From Brevibacterium sp. XM4083 (GTDB taxonomy: Bacteria > Actinomycetota > Actinomycetes > Actinomycetales > Brevibacteriaceae), in NCBI RefSeq assembly GCF_006489205.2, contig NZ_VFYR02000005.1, forward strand, positions 1 to 64,000: a DNA stretch of 64,000 bases, given 5' to 3'. The notes beneath the pieces are model-generated. The model was not told the DNA's origin. It was given only the letters and a program-made list of their open reading frames with translations, and did not search any database. The first letter of the stretch is position 1. Each line of letters starts with the position of its first letter. This document shows positions 43,959 through 52,185 of the stretch, in pieces. The position numbers were made by a program, and so were the translations under genes.

Positions 43959-44571
43959 CCTCGGAGTTCGCGACGGTGAAGCGGGCGTCGACATGCTGCG
44001 GGTCCTCGACGTCGTCGATGAGGGCGACGGCGAAGTCCTCGGCGGAGATCCGCTCACCGGCGGGTGCGTCGGTTCCCACGGCGTAGTAACCGGTGCGTTC
44101 GCCCGGGGCGATCTCCGGGGCGGGGGAGAGCATCGTCCACGGTGAGTAGTCGCCCGCCCGGAGCAACTCGAGGGCGCGGGTGCCCGTCTCCGCCTCGGCC
44201 TTGTAGACGGAGGGGAATCCGGGAGTGTCCTTGAGCATCGTCTCGCCGTCGACGAGCAGGGAACCGGCTCCGCCGACGACATAGAGCGGGGTGTCGCCGC
44301 TCGCCTCAGCGAGGATCTGCAGCGCCTGCAGCCATTCGCCGTGGTCGCCGCCGGTGCGGCTGGGGCCGGTGGCGGAGATGATGACGTCGTGGTCGGCGGC
44401 GACCTGCGCGTCGAGGGCGGCATCGGCCATGTCGCCGGTGAGGTTGTGGGCGACTCCGGGGACGTCGGTGCCCGTGCGGGTGATCGCCGTGACCTCGAGT
44501 CCGCGGCCGGCGGCTTCGGCCGCCACGCGCGAGCCGACCATTCCCGATGCGCCGAAGAGTGCGATTCTCAT
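43951..44571 (-). CDS. NAD(P)-dependent oxidoreductase, NmrA/YwnB-like
   Basis: This 206-aa Rossmann-fold protein starts MRIALFGASGMVGSRVAAEA with the G-x-x-G-x-x-G dinucleotide motif. VIISATGPSRTGGDHGEW and YVVGGAGSLLVDGETMLKD follow, as in YwnB/SDR_a5 proteins. The typical SDR Tyr-x-x-x-Lys is not evident (VYKAEAE lies at the expected place), so it may be an atypical reductase or redox sensor. The start has GGAAGGAC upstream. It is divergent from an HxlR regulator, a common sensor-target arrangement. Confidence 0.85.
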   Translation of the reverse strand: MRIALFGASGMVGSRVAAEAAGRGLEVTAITRTGTDVPGVAHNLTGDMADAALDAQVAADHDVIISATGPSRTGGDHGEWLQALQILAEASGDTPLYVVGGAGSLLVDGETMLKDTPGFPSVYKAEAETGTRALELLRAGDYSPWTMLSPAPEIAPGERTGYYAVGTDAPAGERISAEDFAVALIDDVEDPQHVDARFTVANSEVN

Positions 44572-44618
44572 GATGAGTCCTTCCGTGGTGTGCGGTGCCT
44601 GATGCTGTGACGATATAC

Positions 44619-44648
44619 TGAGGATAGAAGGTACCTCAAAGATACTAT
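44619..44648. promoter_or_regulatory. Likely HxlR operator/divergent promoter
   Basis: The spacer has an inverted repeat TGAGG (44619-44623) / CCTCA (44634-44638) around a perfect palindrome AGGTACCT (44629-44636). TACTAT (44643-44648) is a possible -10 for hxlR. Winged-helix HxlR dimers bind such sites. Confidence 0.5.
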
Positions 44649-44663
44649 TGGAGTTCTCGCACA

Positions 44664-45047
44664 ATGTTCGACTGGGAAGGCGACGCGTTCGACCCCGACT
44701 GTCCGACGCGCATCGTCCTCGACCGCATCGGCGACAAATGGACGGTGCTCATCATCGAGACCCTCGAGGCGGGGCCGCGCCGCTTCAACGAGATCCGGCT
44801 CGCCGTCGGCGGCATCACCCCGAAGGTGCTCACCTCGACGCTGCGATCCCTCGTCGCTGACGGGCTCATCGCGCGGGAGGCCTTCGCCGAGGTTCCCCCG
44901 CGCGTCGAGTACCGCCTCACCGACCTCGGTCGCTCCCTGCTCGAACCCGTCGCGGCGCTGCGCCGCTGGGCCGAGCTCAACGTCGCACGGATCGAGCACA
45001 ACCGGGAGGCCGCCGAGGTGGCCGCTGAGACGGCGCTCCTGAGCTGA
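44664..45047 (+). CDS. HxlR-family winged-helix transcriptional regulator
   Basis: This 127-aa regulator has the full HxlR domain: DCPTRIVLDRIGDKWTVLII, then LEAGPRRFNEIRLAVGGITPK and LTSTLRSLVADGLIAREAF, with VEYRLTDLGRSL for the wing. A single Cys (Cys12 region, DCP) near the N-terminus is common in members sensing electrophiles or oxidants. It most likely controls itself and the divergent oxidoreductase through the palindrome between them. The ATG at 44664 has no strong ribosome site, so a very short leader is likely. Confidence 0.92.
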   Translation: MFDWEGDAFDPDCPTRIVLDRIGDKWTVLIIETLEAGPRRFNEIRLAVGGITPKVLTSTLRSLVADGLIAREAFAEVPPRVEYRLTDLGRSLLEPVAALRRWAELNVARIEHNREAAEVAAETALLS

Positions 45048-45061
45048 GGGGGCGCGCCGGC

Positions 45062-45559
45062 TCAGGTGTCGGCGATGCGGGCGAGCACCTCGGCGAGATC
45101 CCGCAGCTCACCGGCGATCCGGTACTGCCGGGGGTGGCCGGAGCGGACCCAGTTGTTCGTGATCATCGACGCGCTCGCGCCGTTCGTCATCGCCTTGAAC
45201 TCGTCGACGTCGAGGGGCGCGGTGCGATCGGCGAGGAGCCGGGTCCGAAGTGCGGGGGAGAGGTTCTCCCAATGGTCGGCGGCCTCGTAGCCGATGACGT
45301 GCCAGTCCCGGCCGGCCTCACGGTAGGCCAGCGGGCGCTCCGGAACGGACACGGTGGGTGCTGGCGCTGTCGCCTCGGGAGCTGTCGCTTCCGGATCCGC
45401 CGCGGACCCGGACGGGCGTCCGGCATGCGGGTCGAGCCGACCTGCCGGTATGCGGTCATCGAAGAGCACGGCCGGTCCGGGGGCGGCGACCGTCATCGGG
45501 TCGTCGAGGCCGGTGACGGCCTGCGGGGGAGTGCCGGGGATGATGAGCGCTGAAGTCAT
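45062..45559 (-). CDS. Hypothetical protein
   Basis: This 165-aa soluble protein is unrecognised. The first 75 residues are Pro/Ala/Gly-rich and include a low-complexity ADPEATAPEATAPAPT run. The C-terminal half looks folded and helical: YREAGRDWHVIGYEAADHWE, LRTRLLADRTAPLDVDEFKA, and SMITNNWVRSGHPRQYRIAG, which could be a helix-turn-helix-like or adaptor module. A -10-like CATGAT ends 7 nt before the ATG. It is convergent with hxlR and lies between it and a tRNA gene. Confidence 0.6.
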   Translation of the reverse strand: MTSALIIPGTPPQAVTGLDDPMTVAAPGPAVLFDDRIPAGRLDPHAGRPSGSAADPEATAPEATAPAPTVSVPERPLAYREAGRDWHVIGYEAADHWENLSPALRTRLLADRTAPLDVDEFKAMTNGASASMITNNWVRSGHPRQYRIAGELRDLAEVLARIADT

Positions 45560-45599
45560 AGGACGATCATGCCGGACTTCGCGGTCTCCGGCGACACGG

Positions 45600-45673
45600 T
45601 CCCCCCACTGGGACTCGAACCCAGACTGAATCGATTTTAAGTCGACTGCCTCTGCCGATTGGGCTACAGGGGG
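45600..45673 (-). tRNA. tRNA with UAA anticodon, class I shape (tRNA-Leu by anticodon)
   Basis: On the minus strand the acceptor CCCCCTG pairs with TGGGGGG (two G-T pairs) and the D arm is GCCC-AATCGGCA-GAGGC. The anticodon stem-loop is GTCGA-CTTAAAA-TCGAT with TAA at 34-36, and the T arm is CTGGG-TTCGAGT-CCCAG. The discriminator is A and CCA is not encoded. The variable loop is only 5 nt (TCAGT), unlike the long arm of ordinary tRNA-Leu, so charging identity is uncertain. Confidence 0.8.
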
Positions 45674-45804
45674 TGACGGCGCCGTGCCCGCAGTGGCCCT
45701 GCGCCGGCAGCGTGCTCATCGCCAGCATCACTATATCGTCCCCGCCTGGGGCCGCGATCTGAGACACGGCCGCGTCCGCGCTGACCAGGGACTAGCCTCA
45801 CCCC

Positions 45805-47025
45805 ATGACGATGCCCGCGCCCAGCCGACAGGCCTGGGTCATCCTCGTCGTCGGAGTGCTCGCACAGATGGCGGCGACCGTGGCGATCACCGGTCCCGCA
45901 TTCCTCATCCCGTACCTCCACACCGAGCTCGGCTACTCGCTCACGCGCGCCGGGACCGTCGGGGTCGCCCCGAGCTTCGGACTCATCCTCACGCTCATCG
46001 CCTGGGGTGCGTTCGCCGACCGGTTCGGTGAGCGGCTCGCGATGACGCTCGGTCTCGGACTCACCGCGCTCGCTTCCGCCGCGGCCGTCCCGCTCTCCGC
46101 GTCGCCGGCCTGGCTCATCGTCACCGTTGCCCTCGCCGGGGCCGCGGCGGCCTCGGTGAACTCGGCGAGCGGACGCGTCGTCATCGGCTGGTTTCCCCGG
46201 CATCGGCGCGGCCTCGCCATGGGCATCCGCCAGATGTCACAGCCCTTGGGCACGAGCGTCGCCGCCCTCGCCGTCCCGCCGCTCGCCGCGGCCGGCGGCA
46301 TCACGGCCTACCTCTGGTTCACCGCCGCCGTCACCGCGGTGCTGACGATCGTCACCGTCGTCCTCGTCCGGAACCCTCCCCGCGCCGAGGCGGCCCGTCC
46401 ACCCAGCGCACCGGAGCACGGAGACCCAGGCACCGCCTCGGCGATGAATCCCTATCGCTCCGACGGGTTCCTCTGGCGCATCCACACGGTCTCCGCCCTC
46501 CTCGTCGTCCCGCAGTTCGCGTTCTCGACCTACGGGCTCATCTGGCTCATCGCCAACCAGGGAGTGCCTGCCGCGGTCGCCGGCGGGATCGTCGCGGCCG
46601 CGCAGATCATCGGCGCGCTCGGTCGCCTCATCATCGGCGCCGCCTCCGACGCCCTCGGCTCTCGGGTCGCGCTCATCCGCCTCGTCGCCGTCGCCGCCTG
46701 CGTCCTCACTCTCGCCGTCGCCCTCATCTCGCTCACCCCGCTGCCCCTCGTCGCCGCGCTCGTCTTCGTCCTCGCCTCGTCGGTATCGGTGGCCGACAAC
46801 GGACTCGCCTTCGCCTCGGTGGCCGAGGCCGCGGGGCCGCGCTGGTCGGGGAAAGCGCTCGGGGCGCAGAACACGGGGCAGTTCGCGGTCTCGGCGCTCG
46901 TCGGACCCGGACTCGGGGCGCTCATCACCGCCTTCGGGTACCCGTGGGCCTTCGTCATCGTCGCCGCCGCACCGCTGATCGGCGCGGCCCTGGTTCCGAA
47001 ACACGACGTCGATCGCATAACCTGA
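45805..47025 (+). CDS. Major facilitator superfamily transporter
   Basis: This 406-aa membrane transporter has 12 predicted helices in two halves joined by a loop rich in Pro, Arg and Ala (RNPPRAEAARPPSAPEHGD). The loop 2-3 motif appears as GAFADRFGERLAM, the MFS G-x-x-x-D-R-x-G-x-R signature. WFPRHRRGLAMGIRQMSQPLG is typical of CynX/NarK-like and oxalate-type exporters and importers. The substrate is unknown. TAGCCT (45793-45798) ends 7 nt before the ATG, so the mRNA is probably leaderless. Confidence 0.9.
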   Translation: MTMPAPSRQAWVILVVGVLAQMAATVAITGPAFLIPYLHTELGYSLTRAGTVGVAPSFGLILTLIAWGAFADRFGERLAMTLGLGLTALASAAAVPLSASPAWLIVTVALAGAAAASVNSASGRVVIGWFPRHRRGLAMGIRQMSQPLGTSVAALAVPPLAAAGGITAYLWFTAAVTAVLTIVTVVLVRNPPRAEAARPPSAPEHGDPGTASAMNPYRSDGFLWRIHTVSALLVVPQFAFSTYGLIWLIANQGVPAAVAGGIVAAAQIIGALGRLIIGAASDALGSRVALIRLVAVAACVLTLAVALISLTPLPLVAALVFVLASSVSVADNGLAFASVAEAAGPRWSGKALGAQNTGQFAVSALVGPGLGALITAFGYPWAFVIVAAAPLIGAALVPKHDVDRIT

Positions 47026-47121
47026 TGTTCACCTCGCACCAGTACCGTCCGAGACGCCGGGGTCGTGACCGGGTCACGACACCTTCCCCCACACCGGCAG
47101 CTGAGCAGTGAAGGAGTCTTC

Positions 47122-48024
47122 GTGTCCATCCTCCCGAACGAGAACCTGCGTGAGTACATCGACAAGCTCAGGGTCGAAGGCTACACGGTCGCCGACAGCC
47201 ACACGACCGACCCGCAGCTCATCGACCCGATGGGACGGGCGGTCGAGACGTGGCGCGAGGGCTACCCGTATCCGGAGCTGATGAACCGGGAGGAATACGA
47301 ACTCGAGAAGTACCGGCTCCAGGTCGAACTGCTGAAGTTCCAGTACTGGGGCCAGGACACTGGAGCGAAGCACGTCATCGTCTTCGAAGGCCGCGACGCC
47401 GCCGGCAAGGGCGGGACGATCAAGCGCTTCACTGAACACCTCAACCCGCGTGCGGCCCGCGTCGTCGCCCTCAACAAGCCCTCCGACCGGGAGGCCGGGC
47501 AGTGGTACTTCCAGCGCTACATCAGCCATCTGCCGACGAACGGCGAGATCGTCATGTTCGACCGGTCGTGGTACAACCGGGCCAATGTCGAACGCGTCAT
47601 GGACTTCTGCACAGACGACGAGTACGAGCGGTTCATGGAGCAGGCTCCCGTGTTCGAGAAGATGCTCATCGACTCCGGCGTCCACGTCACGAAGTTCTGG
47701 TTCTCCGTCACCCAGCGCGAGCAGCGCACCCGCTTCGCGATCCGCCAGATCGATCCGGTCCGGCGGTGGAAGCTCTCGCCGATGGACCTCGAATCACTGG
47801 GACGCTGGGACGACTACACGTTCGCGAAGGAGGAGACCTTCCGCCGCACGGACACCGACCACGCCCCGTGGATCACGATCAAGAGCAATGACAAGAAGCG
47901 CGCCCGCCTCAACGCGATGCGCTACTTCCTCAACCAGTTCGACTACGCGGGCAAGGACACCTCGATCGTCTACGAACCGGATCCGCTCATCGTCCGCCGC
48001 GGTCGCGACGCCGTCGACGACTGA
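47122..48024 (+). CDS. ppk2: Polyphosphate kinase 2
   Basis: This 300-aa P-loop kinase uses polyphosphate to phosphorylate nucleotides. Walker A is EGRDAAGKGGTIKRF (about 89-103) and the second PPK2 motif is FDRSWYNRANVERVM (about 147-161); lid residues are in FWFSVTQREQRTRF and RRWKLSPMDLESLGRWDDY. It is a single-domain protein. Class I, NDP-phosphorylating, is likely from length but cannot be settled here. The GTG at 47122 has AAGGAG 6 nt upstream; an ATG further upstream adds non-conserved residues. A hairpin terminator follows. Confidence 0.93.
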   Translation: MSILPNENLREYIDKLRVEGYTVADSHTTDPQLIDPMGRAVETWREGYPYPELMNREEYELEKYRLQVELLKFQYWGQDTGAKHVIVFEGRDAAGKGGTIKRFTEHLNPRAARVVALNKPSDREAGQWYFQRYISHLPTNGEIVMFDRSWYNRANVERVMDFCTDDEYERFMEQAPVFEKMLIDSGVHVTKFWFSVTQREQRTRFAIRQIDPVRRWKLSPMDLESLGRWDDYTFAKEETFRRTDTDHAPWITIKSNDKKRARLNAMRYFLNQFDYAGKDTSIVYEPDPLIVRRGRDAVDD

Positions 48025-48031
48025 GCACAGT

Positions 48032-48058
48032 CGGCCCCCGTGCGCTGCACGGGGGCCG
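48032..48058. terminator. Terminator between ppk2 and a convergent small gene
   Basis: A perfect 12-bp stem, CGGCCCCCGTGC (48032-48043) with GCACGGGGGCCG (48047-48058), has a GCT loop. Confidence 0.8.
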
Positions 48059-48067
48059 GTGTCGTTC

Positions 48068-48346
48068 TCAGGCGGGCATCTCAGGAGGTCCGTCGTCGGA
48101 GGATTCGCCGGTGAGGACCTCATCGACGTCGACGAGGCCGTCGTCATCGGCCGTGCTGTCAGGTGCGTCGGCGCGGTGCTCGCCCGTCGTGCCGTCGGTG
48201 CCCGCTGCGCTGCCGCGCACGGTGTTGCCGTCCTCGTCGGTCGACACCTGCGGTGCCTTCGTCACCGCAGCCGCAGGCTCCGAGCTCTTGTCGGGGCTTG
48301 TGTCGGGGCTTGAGGTCTCATCGGGCGGGGTGGTCTCGGAGCTCAT
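48068..48346 (-). CDS. Small acidic disordered protein
   Basis: This 92-aa protein is rich in S, T, D, E, P and A with no hydrophobic core: SSETTPPDETSSPDTSPDKS, VSTDEDGNTVRGSAAG and DDDGLVDVDEVLTGESSDDG. It is probably intrinsically disordered. Two in-frame ATGs exist; the one at 48346 is spaced 7 nt from AAAGGA, so it is preferred over 48352. It lies downstream of, and in the same direction as, a stress-type SDR (48416-49318), so co-expression is likely. The function is unknown. Confidence 0.65.
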   Translation of the reverse strand: MSSETTPPDETSSPDTSPDKSSEPAAAVTKAPQVSTDEDGNTVRGSAAGTDGTTGEHRADAPDSTADDDGLVDVDEVLTGESSDDGPPEMPA

Positions 48347-48415
48347 GAGCATGTCCTTTCTGCAGAGGTGCGGTGAGCGCGGTGCTCACCGCTGGGGTCC
48401 AGGGTGCCTCGGCGG

Positions 48416-49318
48416 TCACGGGGTCGGCTGGCCGCCGTTGACGTTGAGGGTCTCACCGACGACGTAGCTCGACTCCGGGGACGTGAGGAACACGTAGGCG
48501 GGCGCCACCTCGGTGGGCTGACCGGCCCGCCCGAGAGCGGTGTCCTTGCCGAACTCGGGCAGCGCGTCCTTCGGCTGTCCGTCGGAGACCTGCAGCGGGG
48601 TCCAGAACGGTCCCGGAGCGACGGCGTTGACCCGGATGCCGCGGGGTGCGAGCTGCTGGGCGAGGCCTTTCGAGAAGTTGTTGATCGCGGCCTTCGTCGA
48701 TGCATAGTCGAGGAGGTGGGCCGAGGGGCTGTACGCCTGCACCGAGGTGGTGTTGACGATCGTCGATCCCGGGGCCAGCACCTCGGCGGAGGCCTTGCTG
48801 ATGTGGAAGATCGCAGCGATGTTCGTCTGGAACGTCTTCGCCCACTGCTCGTCGGTGAGATCGGCGATCGCCTCGACGGAGATCTGCCGGCCTGCGTTGT
48901 TGACAACGGCATCAAGCCCGCCGAGGGCGTCGGCGGCGTCTCTGACGAGGTGCGCGCAGAACTGCGGGTCGGTGAGATCGCCGGGGAAGAGGTGGACCGC
49001 GCGTCCGGTCGCCTCGATGACGCGCTTGACCTCGTCGGCGTCAGGCTGCTCCTCGGACAGGTAGTTGAGCGCGACATCAGCCCCCTCGCGGGCGAAGGCG
49101 ATCGCGATCGCCGCCCCGAGGCCGGAGTCGCCTCCCGTGATGAGAGCTCTGCGTCCCTCGAGCCGACCCGTTCCGCGATACGAGTCCTCACCGCGATCGG
49201 TCTGGGGTTCGAGGTCGCGATCGAGGCCGGGCTCGGGCTGGTCCTGCCGGGGAGGGGTGATGCTGGGATAGCGGGTGACGGGGTTCTGGAACGTCAGCTG
49301 ATCGGTATCATTCGCCAT
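48416..49318 (-). CDS. SDR oxidoreductase, general-stress (YdaD/YghA) type
   Basis: This 300-aa classical-fold short-chain dehydrogenase has an N-terminal extension (YPSITPPRQDQPEPGLDRD) typical of the YghA/GspA39 group. The cofactor motif is ALITGGDSGLGAAIAIAFA, the NAG motif is AVVNNAGRQISVE, the active site is Ser (NTTSVQAY) and Tyr-x-x-x-Lys (YASTKAAINNF), and VNAVAPGPFWTPL follows. It is likely NADP-dependent toward sugars or aldehydes; relatives are induced by general stress. GAAGGAG lies 8 nt before the ATG. Confidence 0.92.
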   Translation of the reverse strand: MANDTDQLTFQNPVTRYPSITPPRQDQPEPGLDRDLEPQTDRGEDSYRGTGRLEGRRALITGGDSGLGAAIAIAFAREGADVALNYLSEEQPDADEVKRVIEATGRAVHLFPGDLTDPQFCAHLVRDAADALGGLDAVVNNAGRQISVEAIADLTDEQWAKTFQTNIAAIFHISKASAEVLAPGSTIVNTTSVQAYSPSAHLLDYASTKAAINNFSKGLAQQLAPRGIRVNAVAPGPFWTPLQVSDGQPKDALPEFGKDTALGRAGQPTEVAPAYVFLTSPESSYVVGETLNVNGGQPTP

Positions 49319-49504
49319 GGTCGAGGCTCCTTCGATCGGTGCCGGGTTTCAGGCATGGTGCCTTGTCATCGACGTTACTCAGACCAGACCGCCCGTGCAA
49401 GCGGGAGGGGAGGTTCGCCGGGGACTCACACCTGATGCCCACGGCGCGATGCGGAACGGCGCGGATCAGCCGCCTCGGCGAGGTGGGGAGGAGGAGAAAG
49501 TGCG

Positions 49505-49537
49505 CGGCCGGGTGGAAGGGGAAAGACCACCCGGCCG
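49505..49537 (-). terminator. Terminator of the DUF1461 gene
   Basis: On the minus strand CGGCCGGGTGG and CCACCCGGCCG (arms 49505-49515 and 49527-49537) form an 11-bp stem with an 11-nt loop; TTT follows a few bases downstream. Confidence 0.7.
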
Positions 49538-49573
49538 GAACCGTGGAGCGCGTGCGCGCAGAGAGCCGCTGAC

Positions 49574-50662
49574 TCAGATGCGGTCGGCGGACTCGCGCTG
49601 GGCCTTCTTCGCGGCCTTGCGCTTCTTGTGACCGGCGAAGCTGAAGAGGAAGAGGATGATGGTGAGGAGGAGGAAGATCCCGCCCGCGCCGATGCCAGCG
49701 TCCACCCAGAACTGGGGCGGGAAGAGGCGGATGAGGGAGTCGTCGGCGTAGAACTCCCACGTCCCGTCGGCGAAGAAGACGCGGTGGAAACCGCGGAAGA
49801 AGCTCTCCCAGCCCAGCAGCGCGACGACGGCGAGGCCGGCCATCGCGATGAAGCTGAAGATCGCGCCGAGGCGGAACCCGATGCGCATGCCCATCCCGTT
49901 CCTGCGCGAGAGGTAGAGGGAGAAGAGGACCGTGCCGATGAAGCCGACGATCGCGATGAGGTAGAGGAGGGAGATGAGGCCTTTGACGTCGGCCATGTGG
50001 TCGAGCTCGGAGGAGATGAAGACGGGTTCGCCGTTGGGCATGACGACATCGGCGAGGTAGCGGCGAGAGTCGAGGTTGTGAAGGTAGTCGATGACGTACG
50101 TGCCGTAGTGCTCGCGGTCGGCGGAGCCGAAGCCGAACTGATCGGCCGGGAAGCCGGGGCGGAAGTACTCGAACTTGAGGAACATCCCCGAGGCGATCGC
50201 GCGCACGGAGAGCGCGAGGAGCATGAACGGCACGGACAGGGCGATCCAGATCGTGCCGATGATGTCGAGGGGGTTCCGGCGGCGTTCGGGGTACTCCGGT
50301 TCGTGCGTGTCGGTTGACGTCGCGGCCTTCGTCACCGCCGCCCAGTCCTCCTCGCTCATCACCGAGGGGCGGGAAGCGCTCCCCGGGGCCGTCGCGGCCG
50401 CACCGTTGGCGGGGACCTCGCGGGTGCGGGCGGTCTCCTGCGGCGCATTCGAGTGCGCGGGTGCCACACGCACCGGACCGGTCGACGGGCGGGGCTCCTC
50501 CTTGAGGATGGGATCCTTGATCGGATCGAACGCCTCGGTGTCGGTCGACGGGTCGTTCGCGGCCTCGAGCGGTGCCGAGGACTTATCGGCAGCACTCGTC
50601 GACCCTGAGCTCATGCGCCTGCTCAGGAGGTCTTCGGTCTCGTTCTTCTCGTCTCCAGCCAC
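49574..50662 (-). CDS. TIGR01906/DUF1461 integral membrane protein
   Basis: This 362-aa membrane protein has a disordered N-terminal part of about 150 residues and then four helices, including IIGTIWIALSVPFMLLALSV and GLISLLYLIAIVGFIGTVLF. The loop FISSELDHMADVKGL and YVIDYLHNLDSRRYLAD fit the TIGR01906 family, whose function is unknown. The C-terminus is basic (GHKKRKAAKKAQRE). It starts with a GTG that lies 7 nt after a -10-like GACAAT, another leaderless candidate. Confidence 0.85.
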   Translation of the reverse strand: MAGDEKNETEDLLSRRMSSGSTSAADKSSAPLEAANDPSTDTEAFDPIKDPILKEEPRPSTGPVRVAPAHSNAPQETARTREVPANGAAATAPGSASRPSVMSEEDWAAVTKAATSTDTHEPEYPERRRNPLDIIGTIWIALSVPFMLLALSVRAIASGMFLKFEYFRPGFPADQFGFGSADREHYGTYVIDYLHNLDSRRYLADVVMPNGEPVFISSELDHMADVKGLISLLYLIAIVGFIGTVLFSLYLSRRNGMGMRIGFRLGAIFSFIAMAGLAVVALLGWESFFRGFHRVFFADGTWEFYADDSLIRLFPPQFWVDAGIGAGGIFLLLTIILFLFSFAGHKKRKAAKKAQRESADRI

Positions 50663-50761
50663 GCTCCCATTGTCAGTGACAGGGTGCGCCGAGCCCGGGA
50701 GGACACGCCACGGACCCCGATATCGCCGAGGCGGCCGGCCCTCACCCGAGGAGGGCGCGCT

Positions 50762-51688
50762 TCACCCGAGGAGGGCGGCGACGATGACGAGGGCCGGCAC
50801 GGCAAGGACCGTGGTGATGAAGACGGCGTCGCGCATGAGCGCCTCGGACTGGCGGTACTGCATCGCGTAGATGTAGACGTTCTGCGCGGTCGGCAGGGCG
50901 GAGGTGACGACGATGGCGAACAGGTCGATGCCCGTATAGCCCAGCAGGGGTCCGCCGATCGCCCACGCGATGACCGGCTGGGCGACGAGTTTGCCGACGG
51001 TGATGTAGCTCAGCTGCGAACGCGTGCCCTTGACCGGCAGCGCCCACCCGTCCTTGAGCGAGATGCCGAACGCGAGCAGCGCACCGGGCACCGCCGTCGC
51101 CCCGATCATGTCGATCGGCTCGAAGACGAATCGCGGAAGCTCGAAGCCCGTCGCCGAGGCGGCCACGCCTGCCGCCGCTCCGAGCAGGATCGGGTTCTTC
51201 GCGACCTGGAGGATCGTCGAGTACCAATGGGTGTCGTGTTTCTTCTTGCCCGCTCCGTCGAGGACGGTCATGCCGATCGGGGCGAGGACGATGAGCTGGA
51301 AGAGCAGGACGGGCGCGACATAGCCGACGTCGTGGAGGACGTAGGCGGCGATCGGGATCCCGAGGTTGCCGATGTTGACGTAGCTGACCGCCCACGCGGA
51401 GAACATCGCCTCGCCGGTGCTGCGCTTGCGCACCCAGCGGGTCAGGGCGAAGAGGAGGAACCCGACGATGATCGCCGACCCGCCGGTGGCGAGCAGCGCC
51501 GTGTTGAAGATCAGCCCGAGGTCGGTCTGGGAGACCGTGACGTAGAGCAGCGTCGGGGTGCCCGCGTAGAAGACGAGCTTCGCAATGACCTGCTGTCCGC
51601 TGGGCCCGAGGACTCCGGAGCGCCCGAGGAGGAACCCGACGAGGATGACCCCCGCGATGACGGCGAAGCCTTCGAATACGGCCAGCAT
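50762..51688 (-). CDS. AEC family (auxin efflux carrier-like) transporter
   Basis: This 308-aa polytopic protein has ten predicted helices in a five-plus-five repeat. ILVGFLLGRSGVLGPSGQQV is the first repeat start and AWAVSYVNIGNLGIPIAAYV the conserved N-x-G-N-x-G-x-P crossover. TSALPTAQNVYIYAMQYRQS is the second crossover (P-x-A-x-N). Bacterial members carry dicarboxylates or similar anions; the substrate here is unknown. It lies 37 bp after the 106-aa gene on the same strand, probably in one transcript. Confidence 0.88.
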   Translation of the reverse strand: MLAVFEGFAVIAGVILVGFLLGRSGVLGPSGQQVIAKLVFYAGTPTLLYVTVSQTDLGLIFNTALLATGGSAIIVGFLLFALTRWVRKRSTGEAMFSAWAVSYVNIGNLGIPIAAYVLHDVGYVAPVLLFQLIVLAPIGMTVLDGAGKKKHDTHWYSTILQVAKNPILLGAAAGVAASATGFELPRFVFEPIDMIGATAVPGALLAFGISLKDGWALPVKGTRSQLSYITVGKLVAQPVIAWAIGGPLLGYTGIDLFAIVVTSALPTAQNVYIYAMQYRQSEALMRDAVFITTVLAVPALVIVAALLG

Positions 51689-51725
51689 GGGCTACCGGTG
51701 ATCCTCGTTTCGGTGAGTCGTCGGG

Positions 51726-52046
51726 TCAGTCCTTCGCCGGGGCCGCATCGACGGCGAAGTGGGCGGCTGCGGCACTCGCGGCGGTCACGGTGAAGACGGC
51801 AGGCCAGGCCCCGATCTTCTTCGCCAGGGGGTGCGAGAGGCCGAACCCGCCGAGGTAGGCGAGGCTGAGGGCAGTCGCCGTGGGCCAGCCGCGCTTGACG
51901 TACCACGTGCGCGCGGCATACGCGCCGGCGGCGGCGAGGACGACCCCGCCGAGGGGGCGGATCCCGGTCTCGCGGGCGGTGAGGAACCCGCCGATGAGGC
52001 CGAGGCCGACGAGTGGGGCAGTGGAGACTTCCTGGGCATCCTTCAT
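51726..52046 (-). CDS. Hypothetical small membrane protein
   Basis: This 106-aa hydrophobic protein has three or four short helices: TAPLVGLGLIGGFLTARETG, PLGGVVLAAAGAYAARTW, ALSLAYLGGFGLSHPLAKK and WPAVFTVTAASAAAAHFAV. No family is recognised. TAGACT on the minus strand ends 7 nt before the ATG, so a leaderless mRNA is likely. It is followed by the AEC transporter, which may need it or simply share the promoter. Confidence 0.7.
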   Translation of the reverse strand: MKDAQEVSTAPLVGLGLIGGFLTARETGIRPLGGVVLAAAGAYAARTWYVKRGWPTATALSLAYLGGFGLSHPLAKKIGAWPAVFTVTAASAAAAHFAVDAAPAKD

Positions 52047-52185
52047 GCCCCCAGTCTAGGGAGGCCCGTCCTGACTCGGGACGGCGGTCTCACGACGAGG
52101 AACGTCGAGGTCGGAGCGGCGGAGGAGGTCGGCGGAGCGGAGAGGTCCGGATCGCCGCGACCGAATGGAGGCGAACCGGGATCCC

